A DNA stretch of 64,000 nt. Origin: CADEED01 sp963839685 (GTDB lineage Bacteria > Pseudomonadota > Gammaproteobacteria > Steroidobacterales > Steroidobacteraceae). The notes beneath the pieces were generated by a model that had not been told where the DNA came from, did no database searches, and saw nothing but the letters and a program-made list of their open reading frames with translations. Position numbers and translations under genes: made by a program. This document shows, one piece after another, positions 33,143 through 40,868 of this stretch (positions are counted from its first letter, which is position 1; each line of letters begins with the position of its first letter). The stretch is taken from assembly GCA_963839685.1 (NCBI GenBank), contig CAWIVS010000012.1, positions 496,001 to 560,000 on the forward strand, written 5' to 3'.

Positions 33143-33252
33143 CGCGGTTCAGGCGGTGACAGCGCGTTCAATACCGCGGCGTGTCGTTGAAGCATGGTCG
33201 TCGCCGCGGCATCACGTGCGTGACACCCATGTCCGCGTCGTCCACCATCAGA
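33143..33252 (-). pseudogene. decayed fragment of gltX
   Basis: Two pieces of the gltX gene are joined here on the minus strand. Bases next to 33145 encode IERAVTA and a stop, identical to the end of gltX at 35641. Next to them lies a fragment similar to the internal gltX segment around 36425-36475 (VVDDADMGVTHV, then RGDDHLNNTPR with small indels). The join is at a CCGCGG shared by both. Everything between is missing. This marks an ancestral tandem duplication that once copied gltX together with the Ig-repeat gene. Confidence 0.85.
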
Positions 33253-33392
33253 GCCAGGCGACGGCTTCGACAATGCCGCGCTCAATCATCGCCGCCTGGA
33301 TTCACCTTATTGTGACCTGCCGACTCTCTATCCAAGTCCCCGCCGTGTCGGCCGACCCCGACACGTTGATATATCCCTGTTGTCAAGTTCTA

Positions 33393-33490
33393 CTGGTTGT
33401 CAGAGCAAAGGCAAACCCGTCGCGAGGCGGGGACGCAAAGCTTCCGGTCTGAAGTGCCTTGGGGCCACAGATAGCGGAGTTGCCGGCAAG
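33393..33490 (+). ncRNA. cyclic-di-GMP-I (GEMM) riboswitch, copy 2, full length
   Basis: The same core motifs as copy 1 are present: GGCAAACC at 33410, a GCGA tetraloop stem, and GGGACGCAAAGC at about 33430. The second arm is complete. CCGGTCTG can pair with CAGATAGCGG, and the 3' closing strand (AGTTGCCGGCAAGG) is retained. It lies about 83 bases upstream of the start of the large Ig-repeat lipoprotein at 33574. The downstream GCGCGCTGCGC segment could form an expression platform, but no T-run follows, so control of translation is more likely than termination. Confidence 0.9.
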
Positions 33491-33573
33491 GAACAAAGCG
33501 CGCTGCGCTCCTGCCGTCATCCCGCCATCGCCACAAATCGCTTCGGTATGACGCAGTCACGACAGGACCGAAC

Positions 33574-35634
33574 ATGCGCATTTGTGGCAGACATATTCTT
33601 GTTCTTGCACTCACGCTGAGCGCGCTCGCGAGTTGCGGCGGCGAGTCGGCAAACGGAAGCGCCGGGGGGAACAACTTACCGCCAATCATCGAAGGCACAC
33701 CGCCAACCACTCTTGTCGCAGGGGCTTCCTATTCCTTCACTCCCCAGGCCGTGGACCCAGATGGCGACCGCATCACCTTCAGCGTGGAGAACAAGCCGGA
33801 CTGGGCGCAGTTCGATACGGCGACCGGTGCGCTGACCGGCACGCCGACAGAAGCCGATGTCGGCGAGTCGGACATGATCACGATCGAGGTGAGCGACTCG
33901 CGCTCCCACGCCCAACTCCCGAAATTCCGCATCAAGGTGGCGAGCAATGCCAAGGAGCCGCCGCCAGCCAATTCTGCTCCGACAATTTCTGGCACTCCGG
34001 CCACCACCGCCTCGGTCGGCCAGACGTATACGTTCAGCCCCGTGGGTGACGACGCCGACGATGACACGCTGACCTATAGCATCGAGAACCGCCCGGTCTG
34101 GGCAACCTTCACCGCCGCAACTGGCCAGCTGCGTGGCACCCCGACCAGTGCGAATGTCGGCACGACCAGCAATATCGTCATCCGCGTCAGCGACGGCGAG
34201 GCCACCGACGAACTACCGCCGTTCAATCTCGCAGTCGTGGCGACTCCGCCTCCCGCAAACCGTGCCCCGACGATTACCGGCACACCCGCGACGACCGTGA
34301 CCGCCGGGTCTGCCTACAGTTTCCGCCCGGTGGCCAGCGATCCGGATGGCAACACGCTGCTGTTCTCGATTCAGAACCAGCCGAGCTGGGCCAGTTTCAG
34401 CACGTCCACCGGCCGCCTCTCGGGTACTCCGACCACTGCCAATGTAGGCACCTCGGCCCGCATCACGATCAACGTGAGTGATGGAACCGCCACGGCATCA
34501 CTGGCGTCGTTCACGATCCAGGTGAATGCACCGGCCAATCGTGCGCCAACGATCAGCGGTTCGCCGTCGACCACGGTCACGGCAGGCAATGCCTACAGTT
34601 TCCAGCCGAGCGCCTCGGATCTGGACGGCAACACGCTGACCTTCAGCGTGACCAACAAGCCAGCCTGGGCGACGTTCAGCACTTCCAACGGCCGCCTGTC
34701 GGGGACACCCGCTGCCGGCAATGCTGGGTCCTACTCGGGCATCGTCATCTCTGTTTCGGATGGCACCGCCATCGCATCATTGCCGGCATTCACGATCCAG
34801 GTGAATGCGCAGGCCAATCGTGCGCCAACGATCAGCGGTTCGCCGTCGACCACGGTCACGGCAGGCAATGCCTACAGCTTCCAGCCGAGCGCCTCGGACC
34901 CGGACGGCAACACGCTGACATTCAGCGTGACCAACAAGCCAACGTGGGCGGCGTTCAATACCGCCAACGGGCAGCTGTCGGGGACTCCCGCCGCCGGCGA
35001 TGTTGCATCCTACTCGGGCATCGTCATTTCGGTTTCGGACGGAACGGCCATCGCATCATTGCCGGCGTTCACGATCCAGGTGAATGCGCAGGCCAACCGT
35101 GCGCCGACGATCAGCGGCAACCCGAGTAGCGGTGTCCTTGTCGGTGCGGTGTACAGCTTCCAGCCGAGCGCGTCGGATCCCGATGGCAATACGCTTACCT
35201 TCAGCATCACCAACAAGCCAGCCTGGGCGACGTTCAGCACTTCCAACGGCCGCCTGTCGGGGACCCCCGCGGCCGGCGACGTTGCGTCCTACGCGGGCAT
35301 TGTCATTTCGGTTTCGGACGGAACGGCGACCGCATCCCTGCCAGCATTCGCGATCGCGGTGACTCAGTCTGCCTCCGGGTCAGCGCAGGTGAGCTGGACT
35401 CCGCCGACCACCAACACCGACGGCTCCGCTCTCACGGATCTCGCGGGCTATCGGATCGCCTATGGCCGCTCATCGTCCGCGCTCGACCAGGACGCCTCGC
35501 TGACGAACGCCGGACTCACGTCCTATACAGTCAACAATCTGACCTCGGGTGAATGGTTCTTCGCGGTGTACGCGGTGAACTCGCAGGGCGTCGAGAGCGA
35601 CATTTCCAATATCGCCTCGAAGACCATTCCGTAA
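33574..35634 (+). CDS. Ig-like repeat lipoprotein with six repeats (surface adhesin candidate)
   Basis: This 686-residue protein starts with the same lipoprotein signal as the short paralogue (LALTLSALASCGG). It then has six putative Ig (He_PIG/cadherin-like) repeats of about 93 residues. Each carries a version of YSFxPxAxDPDGNTLTFS and GRLSGTPxxxxVG. A fibronectin type III-like domain closes it (AGYRIAYGRSSS, WFFAVYAVNSQGVESD). The DPDG motif suggests calcium-binding interdomain loops. Repeats 4 to 6 are almost identical at base level and the first three are more diverged, so growth of the array was recent at its C-terminal side. Expression is probably set by the c-di-GMP riboswitch upstream. 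Confidence 0.88.
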   Translation: MRICGRHILVLALTLSALASCGGESANGSAGGNNLPPIIEGTPPTTLVAGASYSFTPQAVDPDGDRITFSVENKPDWAQFDTATGALTGTPTEADVGESDMITIEVSDSRSHAQLPKFRIKVASNAKEPPPANSAPTISGTPATTASVGQTYTFSPVGDDADDDTLTYSIENRPVWATFTAATGQLRGTPTSANVGTTSNIVIRVSDGEATDELPPFNLAVVATPPPANRAPTITGTPATTVTAGSAYSFRPVASDPDGNTLLFSIQNQPSWASFSTSTGRLSGTPTTANVGTSARITINVSDGTATASLASFTIQVNAPANRAPTISGSPSTTVTAGNAYSFQPSASDLDGNTLTFSVTNKPAWATFSTSNGRLSGTPAAGNAGSYSGIVISVSDGTAIASLPAFTIQVNAQANRAPTISGSPSTTVTAGNAYSFQPSASDPDGNTLTFSVTNKPTWAAFNTANGQLSGTPAAGDVASYSGIVISVSDGTAIASLPAFTIQVNAQANRAPTISGNPSSGVLVGAVYSFQPSASDPDGNTLTFSITNKPAWATFSTSNGRLSGTPAAGDVASYAGIVISVSDGTATASLPAFAIAVTQSASGSAQVSWTPPTTNTDGSALTDLAGYRIAYGRSSSALDQDASLTNAGLTSYTVNNLTSGEWFFAVYAVNSQGVESDISNIASKTIP
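34533..35370 (+). repeat. near-identical tandem Ig repeats, period about 279 bases
   Basis: Three consecutive Ig repeats share long identical stretches. For example, the segment encoding TISGSPSTTVTAGNAYSF at about 34548 recurs at about 34827 with almost no change. A third unit at about 35100 is closer to the repeat of the short paralogue. The period is about 93 codons. This is the pattern left by recent unequal crossing-over or gene conversion. Confidence 0.85.
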
Positions 35635-35640
35635 CGCGGT

Positions 35641-37039
35641 TCAGGCGGTGACGGCGCGTTCAATACGCGCCAGCGCGCGCTCGCGGCCCAGCAAGGCCAG
35701 GGTGGCATCGATGGGCGGCGACACCGTTCCGCCCGACACCGCGACCCGGATCGGCTGCGCCACCTTGCCGAGCCCCAGGCTCTTTTCCGCTGCGAACGTT
35801 TCGAGCGTGGCGTGAATCGCCGGTGCCTCCCATTGCGGGAGTGCGGCGAAGCGCGCACGAATTTCCCCCAGCAATCCGCTGAGCGTCCGCGGTCAGGTGC
35901 TTTTCTGCCGCCTTGGCATCCAGCGTGACCGCGTCGCCAAAGAAAAACCGGCTGTTCGCCGCCATTTCCTTGAGCGTCTTGGCGCGCTCGCGCTGCGCCA
36001 CGATGATGCCTTCGAGCAGCGCCTGGTCGTCGGATTCGATGCCGAGCCGCTCAACTGCCACTGCAGGTGCGGCACCACGTGCTTTGGATCGGCGCGCACC
36101 AGGTGCTGCTGGTTGATCCACAACAGCTTCTCCAGGTTCATGGCCGAGGCGGACTTGTTGATGTCGCGCACGTCGAAGGCGGCGATCATCTCCGCAATCG
36201 TGAAGAACTCCTGGTCGCCGTGCGACCAGCCCAGGCGCACCAGGTAGTTCAGCAGCGCCTCGGGTAGATAGCCCTCTTCCTGGTATTGCAACACGCTGAC
36301 CGCGCCGTGGCGCTTGGAAAGCTTGGCGCCGTCCGGCCCGAGGATCATGGGAACGTGGGCATAAACCGGGACGGGCTTATCCAGCGCCAGCAGCATGTTC
36401 ATCTGCCGCGGCGTGTTGTTGAGATGGTCGTCGCCGCGGATCACGTGCGTGACACCCATGTCCGCGTCGTCCACCACCACGCAGAAGTTGTAGGTAGGCG
36501 TGCCATCGGAACGCGCGATGATGAGATCGTCGAGCTCCTTGTTCTGGAACGTGACCGCGCCGTGCACCACGTCCTCGACCACGGTGGCGCCCTCCTCCGG
36601 ATTCTTGAAGCGCACCACGGGCTGAACGATCCCCGGGCCCCGGGCCCTTGCCGTGACGGCAACGGCCGTCATAACGCGGCTTTTCCTTGCGCGCCTGTTG
36701 CTCGGCGCGCATCGCGTCCAGCTCTTCCTTGCTGCAATAACAGTGGTAGGCGGTCCCCGCCTGCAGCATCTGGCCGATCACTTCCTTGTACCTGTCAAAA
36801 TGCCGGGTCTGGTAGTAGGGACCGAGATCGTGATCCAGTCCCAGCCACTTCATGCCTTCGAGGATCACCTGCACCGCCTCGGGTGTTGAGCGCTCCAGGT
36901 CCGTGTCCTCGATGCGCAGGATGAACTGGCCTCCCATCCGGCGGGCGTAGAGCCAGCTGAACAGCGCGGTGCGCACACCGCCGATGTGCAGCAGGCCGGT
37001 GGGGCTGGGGGCGAAACGCGTGATGACGGGGCTGGACAT
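35641..37039 (-). CDS. gltX: glutamyl-tRNA synthetase, three frameshifts
   Basis: Charges tRNA-Glu with glutamate. The class I HIGH motif is in PSPTGLLHIGGVRTALFSWL. A Cys pair of the zinc site is in YHCYCSKEELDAM. The KMSKS-type motif is GAKLSKRHGAVSVLQYQEEG. The C-terminal anticodon-binding part ends IERAVTA at 35641. Total span is about 466 codons, normal for the bacterial enzyme. Frameshifts fall near 36640, 36055 and 35885. Since this is an essential gene and no second intact copy is seen here, they are probably sequence errors. ATG 37039 is preferred, with ATG 37054 possible. The gene converges on the Ig lipoprotein with only 6 bases between stops. Confidence 0.9.
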
Positions 37040-37189
37040 GAGGTGTGCGGCCATTTCAGGGGCGCGAATCGTAGCAAAGCGCCGCGTTGCCTGGGATTTC
37101 CGCGGTTCCGCATTGATTCGTCGAGGTGCGCTATTTAGACTGCGCACCCTCTCTGAAGGGCCCGGGGCGACTCCCGGGGTTTCGACGGC

Positions 37190-37264
37190 GGGCGGTTAGC
37201 TCAGCGGTAGAGCACTGCTTTCACACGGCAGGGGTCACAGGTTCAAGCCCTGTACCGCCCACCA
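37190..37264 (+). tRNA. tRNA-Val (anticodon CAC)
   Basis: A 75-nt cloverleaf is readable with acceptor GGGCGGT / ACCGCCC, D-arm TAGCTCAGCGGTAGAGCA, anticodon loop TTCACAC (CAC), T-arm GGTTCAAGCC and encoded CCA. It is divergent from gltX. Confidence 0.97.
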
Positions 37265-37641
37265 TTATAAAGATAGGCTTTTTCGTACTTCCGACCCTTC
37301 CAGGAAAACCCGCCGTACGGGCGGCGAGCGGAAAAGGTCTGAAATGAGCGTGACGCAACGAAAAAAGGCCAGCATTGCGGCGGCCTTATTCGGCGCCCCC
37401 AAGCATATCCACCGCGGTATGGCCCGCGTGGCGGCGCTGCGCGGCCGTTTTCATTTCCGCCCGCGTCCAGGAATGCGCGTCCAAGGGTTTGCAGGTGGCT
37501 GTTCAGCAGCAAGTGCTACCGGGCTCCTGACAGCGGCAGAAACGGAGTGCGCCGGCGTCGTTTAGTGGTTACGTAGCGTCCTCTCAGCGGTTATCGTCGT
37601 CCTGTTAGCCAACTTGCGGTATCCAACAAGAGCGACGAACA
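37265..37641. other. intergenic stretch with one terminator-like hairpin
   Basis: No convincing gene was found in these 377 bases. A hairpin at 37365-37387 (AAGGCC, 11-base loop, GGCCTT) is flanked by six A on the plus strand. On the minus strand it therefore reads as a short stem followed by TTTTTT. It could end a minus-strand transcript or, more weakly, the tRNA-Val transcript. Short open frames on both strands lack family features and start signals. Confidence 0.45.
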
Positions 37642-38301
37642 ATGAAGCTGAGTCGCAGGCTCGTCGTAGCTGGAGCGTTCCTGCTCTGCGCGGTTCAAGG
37701 TCATCATGCCCAGGCGCGCGGGCCCTCGACAGCTGAGGAACGAGCGAAAGTAGTCGCGCTCACCCGCTTACTTGAGAGAGATCCCTTGAGTGAGAACGCC
37801 CCTGTGACTCGACAGTGGTTGCGAGGGTGGGTCAGTGAGGTGCCCGATATCAGGGTCTATGTGTGCGATGACCTGCTCGGGCCACGGGCTCGGCGACAAC
37901 TATCCTTACTCGAGCGAAGTCAACCTGCAGATGATCTTCTCGGCGGCAGCGTTCGCCATCGAGCATCAGGACAAGGCCAGGGACGAGATTGCCCAATATA
38001 GCGCGGGTGTCGAAGGGGCCTTGCGGGTGTATGAGGTAATAGCTGAAGTCGAAGCCGGATGCGAAGTCGGCGCTCCTGGATGAATTTCTCGCGAAGCGCG
38101 ACGACGGCAAACTTGTTGATCACGTCGTACAACTCGCCAACAAGAAGTGCAAGAGGGCACACACGGAAGAGCTCGCCGCTCTGGCCGGGGCCGCAGTGGG
38201 GCTCGTCCTCGGATCTTTCGTCGCGTGGGGGTTGGGCGGACGTCGGCCTCGGAGTTTCACCGGTCGGGGAAGTGTCAAGACTGCAAGCGGCGGCGTGTTG
38301 A
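37642..38301 (+). CDS. hypothetical secreted protein, frameshifted
   Basis: The ATG at 37642 starts a clear signal peptide (KLSRRLVVAGAFLLCAVQGH) with cleavage near AQA. The mature part reads RPDIR-like helix-rich sequence with DNYPYSSEVNLQMIFSAAAF, then FLAKRDDGKLVDHVVQLANK, and a late hydrophobic stretch (LAALAGAAVGLVLGSFVAWG) that may be a membrane anchor. Two frameshifts near 37885 and 38050 split it, and the real stop is uncertain. The TGA at 38299 in an alternative frame would overlap the start of the next gene. No family is recognised. The size would be about 215 residues. Confidence 0.55.
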
Positions 38302-38894
38302 ACGCAAAGACTTATCAAGTAATCGTGTTTGCCTGCGTAGCCTACTATCTGATCGTCGGCATAGCCCTTCACGTCCTCGAGCCCGAATACGATCCGCGTT
38401 ACAGGTTCATGAGCGAGTATGTATGGGGAGCATACGGGTGGCTCATGACGACCACATTCTTTGTGCTGGGCCTGGCCACTTTCGCAGTCGCAGCGGGACT
38501 ACGAAACGTACATCAATCGTCACGGAGTGCCCGCCTCGGATTCGGCCTACTGGCAATCGGGGCGTTGTTCGTGTGTCTGGCTGGCGTATTCAAGGACTTC
38601 ATGCCGCACTTTGCGGCGAGCGTTGTGGCCATCCCAAGCATCGTCATGGCGGCCTTGTTGTTGTCATGGAGCTTTCGGCGGGTTACCGGTTGGCAGACGA
38701 TTTACCCAGTCACGCTCTTGATCGCGCTTGGGATGCTTGCCGCGTTCTTGTCGTCCTTGGCCCATTTCGGAATGGAAGGATTGCTACAGCGAGCCTTCCT
38801 GTTCCTGTTCTTAGTGTGGCTTTCGATTGTCGCCAACCGCTTGGATCGCGTAACGGCCAGTAAGTCACCTAACCACGCCTTTGAGCGAACGTGA
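38295..38894 (+). CDS. DUF998-like membrane protein
   Basis: This is a protein of about 199 residues with six hydrophobic segments. The first region reads VIVFACVAYYLIVGIALHVL. LEPEYDPRYRFMSEYVWGAYGW is typical of DUF998 proteins, in which a conserved Ser-Glu-Tyr block follows the first helix. The GTG at 38295 is chosen because it lies just before the first helix; the frame is open further upstream only through the frameshifted neighbour. The C-terminal tail NHAFERT recurs at the ends of unrelated small proteins in some proteobacteria (from memory) and may derive from a repeated element. Function is unknown. Confidence 0.65.
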   Translation: MLNAKTYQVIVFACVAYYLIVGIALHVLEPEYDPRYRFMSEYVWGAYGWLMTTTFFVLGLATFAVAAGLRNVHQSSRSARLGFGLLAIGALFVCLAGVFKDFMPHFAASVVAIPSIVMAALLLSWSFRRVTGWQTIYPVTLLIALGMLAAFLSSLAHFGMEGLLQRAFLFLFLVWLSIVANRLDRVTASKSPNHAFERT

Positions 38895-39251
38895 CATGGT
38901 CTTCGTTGAACCTCCGGTTTCGGGAAGCTCCCGACGTACGACCGTGGGCCGCGCTCGACTTGTCGAGCATGATTCGCCGCGGGCAAGGCGCGCGACGGCT
39001 GCCGCAGCGCATGCGGGGTCCCGCAAGGCAGCTACAGGCGACGCCGCCAAGACTGCCGGGCAGTTTTCCCCTAAAGGGTGGGCCCGCTTCAGGTACACTG
39101 CGCTACGGCTTGTGAATCTTCGACCTGCCCGCCACTGAGCCCATGCCATTTCAGGCGACCTTCCGGCCAGAGTCAGTCACCTCCTAGTACTCGCGAACCG
39201 ACCAGGCGTTTTCGTCTGGTGATTCAACTTTTCTCTTTATCAGGACTTCTT
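38895..39251 (+). promoter_or_regulatory. long leader region of the RRM gene with a strong hairpin
   Basis: No gene is supported in these 357 bases. The last 50 bases before the RRM start codon hold an 8-bp hairpin, ACCAGGCG-TTTT-CGTCTGGT, at 39201-39220, followed by a pyrimidine-rich stretch (ACTTTTCTCTTTAT). This layout resembles a leader attenuator or a cold-sensitive 5' UTR. A terminator for an upstream transcript is an alternative reading. Confidence 0.5.
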
Positions 39252-39539
39252 ATGACCAAGCTCTACGTCGGAAATCTGCCCTTCACGGCCAACGAGGACA
39301 CCGTGCGTGCCCTGTTTGCCGAATTCGGCGCCGTGCAAACAGTGTCGTTGATCACCGATCGCGAGACCGGCTCGCCTCGCGGCTTCGGCTTCGTCGAGAT
39401 GTCGAACTCCGACGCCTCGCGCGCCATGCAAAGCCTCAACGGCAAGGACTTCGGTGGCCGTCCGCTGAAGGTGAACGAGGCCCAGGATCGCGCCCGCAGC
39501 GGTGGTGGTGGTGGCGGCGGCTACGGCCGGCGCCGATAA
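39252..39539 (+). CDS. RRM-domain RNA-binding protein
   Basis: This 95-residue protein has one RNA recognition motif. RNP2 is KLYVGNLPF and RNP1 is RGFGFVEM. The C-terminal tail is Gly/Arg-rich (RSGGGGGGGYGRRR). Small proteins of this kind are common in proteobacteria and cyanobacteria and often respond to cold; they bind single-stranded RNA. The ATG at 39252 follows TCAGGACTTCTT. It heads a run of small genes in the same direction (39546, 39941, 40102). Confidence 0.93.
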   Translation: MTKLYVGNLPFTANEDTVRALFAEFGAVQTVSLITDRETGSPRGFGFVEMSNSDASRAMQSLNGKDFGGRPLKVNEAQDRARSGGGGGGGYGRRR

Positions 39540-39545
39540 CCGAGC

Positions 39546-39917
39546 GTGCTTCGACTGACCTTCCACGCAGGCAAAGGCGACACGCCCACGCTGATGCTTG
39601 CTTCGTTCGTGCGCTTTTGCGCGGATGGGAACTTGCGTGGCCCCGACAACTACGTCGTGGCGCGCTGTGTGGAAGGTCTCTGGCACGTCGGCGGCCGCAC
39701 GCATCGCGAACTCAATTGCGAAGGCCCGGTGCGCGTGCGCATCACCTCGCGCACCAGCGGGGTACCGGTGCACCGCGGTCCATTCCAGCACCTGCACACG
39801 GTGAACGGTGTGCTGCATGGCGACGACGCCAGCATGAACGTGGCGATGCCCGGTCGGGTGGCAGATGGCGCCACCGAGTGCCTCGAGCTCACCTTCCTGT
39901 CGTCATCACCTGACTAA
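39546..39917 (+). CDS. conserved hypothetical protein
   Basis: This is a 123-residue protein starting at GTG 39546, six bases after the RRM gene, so the two are co-transcribed. It has no signal peptide or membrane segment. Visible features are a central Cys-Arg-rich part (VVARCVEGLWHVGGRTHREL) and a His-rich segment (HRGPFQHLHTVNGVLHGDD). No family is recognised. Codon use is like that of its neighbours. Confidence 0.6.
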   Translation: MLRLTFHAGKGDTPTLMLASFVRFCADGNLRGPDNYVVARCVEGLWHVGGRTHRELNCEGPVRVRITSRTSGVPVHRGPFQHLHTVNGVLHGDDASMNVAMPGRVADGATECLELTFLSSSPD

Positions 39918-39940
39918 CAAACTCAAACGGAACATTCGAG

Positions 39941-40105
39941 ATGGCCATACGAAACTATCGGCAAGCCAAGCGAAGCCGGGAAGACTCCCGCAAGAAGCGC
40001 CAGCAACAAAAGCTCGAACGCAAGCTGAGCCGGGGCGCCGCCCCGACTCCTGCAGCGGACGCCCCGGTGGCTCCCGCCGACAGTGAAACCAAGGATTTGC
40101 CATGA
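39941..40105 (+). CDS. small basic protein, 54 residues
   Basis: An ATG at 39941 opens a 54-residue frame. It is highly charged at the start (NYRQAKRSREDSRKKRQQQK, then LERKLSRG) and Ala/Pro-rich at the end (PTPAADAPVAPADSE). Its TGA overlaps the ATG of the next gene as ATGA, a strong sign of a real translated gene. The predicted pI is very high, so nucleic acid or ribosome binding is plausible. It sits in the RRM operon. Confidence 0.65.
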   Translation: MAIRNYRQAKRSREDSRKKRQQQKLERKLSRGAAPTPAADAPVAPADSETKDLP

Positions 40106-40485
40106 GACACGCAGCGGCTACGCCCATGGCCGGACGCGGCGCAGTGCGCGAGCGGCAGAGGCGCGATCGCGCTGCGGCTCCACTGCTGCGCACGCGCTAT
40201 CCGCAGCTCGGATCCGTGCAGCTCGACTTCGAATTCAGCGACCGCACGGAATTCCTCCCGTCGCCGCAGGTCACGGTCTTTCATCCGCCGGCGCGCGCTT
40301 ATTTCTGTTTCGCCTGTCCCTACAGTGATTGCGATGGTGAATTCAATCTCACGGATGCGGTCGACGTGGCGGTGAACGCTGATGGGGCGCGGGGTGACGG
40401 CCAGGTTCGCTGCGCCGGCAAACGGAATGGCGGGGCTTCCTGCACGCTGTGTCTCGAGTACTCGATTTCCGCGCACCTGGCCTGA
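40102..40485 (+). CDS. hypothetical protein with zinc-ribbon-like cysteines
   Basis: This is a 127-residue protein coupled by ATGA overlap to the small basic gene. The first 40 residues are Arg-rich. The rest has cysteines in FCFACPYSDCDGEFNL and later VRCAGKRNGGASCTLCLEY, which could form a zinc site. No family is recognised. It ends the run of small genes led by the RRM protein and converges on the VOC gene with 24 bases between. Confidence 0.6.
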   Translation: MRHAAATPMAGRGAVRERQRRDRAAAPLLRTRYPQLGSVQLDFEFSDRTEFLPSPQVTVFHPPARAYFCFACPYSDCDGEFNLTDAVDVAVNADGARGDGQVRCAGKRNGGASCTLCLEYSISAHLA

Positions 40486-40509
40486 ACGCTTTCGAGCGCG
40501 CAGCTTCCG

Positions 40510-40868
40510 TCAGCAATTCGCGCTGATCTGCCAGGACACGCCGTAGCGGTCGCGCAACGAGCCGCCCGGCTGCTTCTCTCCGCCTTCTGCCAACCGGTCG
40601 CTGACGCGCGCGGCTTCCGCCTCGCTGCCGCAGCGGATCAGCAGCGACGACCCGGCGAAAACGCATGGCGCCGATTGCCATTGAGCGCGACCAGTTGCTG
40701 GCCGGCGATCTCGAAGCTCGCGGTCATGACGTTGCCTTCAGTCCCGCGACCACCGGCCGGGAAGCGGGTGATGGCGCCCAGCTTGCCGCCCGGAAAAATA
40801 CCGGCGTAATAACGCGCGGCCTCTTCGGCCTGCGTTTCGAACCAGAGAAATGGCGTGATCGAATTCAT
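40510..40868 (-). CDS. VOC (PhnB-like) family protein, one frameshift
   Basis: The ATG at 40868 overlaps the SRPBCC stop as ATGA. The first part reads ITPFLWFETQAEEAARYYAG and FPAGGRGTEGNVMTASFEI, the usual start of PhnB-type glyoxalase-fold proteins. After a shift near 40670 the rest is SSLLIRCGSEAEAARVSDRL and LRDRYGVSWQISANC, ending at 40510. Total is about 119 residues, short for the family. No enzymatic activity is established for most members. It is the third gene of an ArsR-SRPBCC-VOC operon, a common arrangement. Confidence 0.8.

Larger units (their letters stand above)
32240..33252. repeat. duplicated unit A (riboswitch, Ig gene, gltX end)
   Basis: This unit parallels the sequence from about 33300 onward. 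Shared blocks, in order, are the pre-riboswitch sequence, the riboswitch, the signal peptide codons, the last Ig repeat plus FN3 domain, and the gltX 3' end. Bases 33072-33162 and 35564-35654 are identical or nearly so across the stop codon into gltX. The order and polarity are the same, so it is a direct tandem duplication. Confidence 0.85.

Noticed and set aside
37243..37512. 89-codon minus-strand frame downstream of tRNA-Val
   Set aside because: It overlaps the tRNA, has no ribosome-binding site and no recognisable motif.
38866..38911. Possible integron attC site (ACCTAAC ... GTTGAAC)
   Set aside because: The two ends match the loose attC consensus, but they are not complementary to each other and the distance is too short for a folded attC hairpin.
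38881..39138. 85-codon plus-strand frame before the RRM gene
   Set aside because: Low-complexity Arg/Ala-rich, no ribosome-binding site and no family motif; treated as leader/intergenic DNA.
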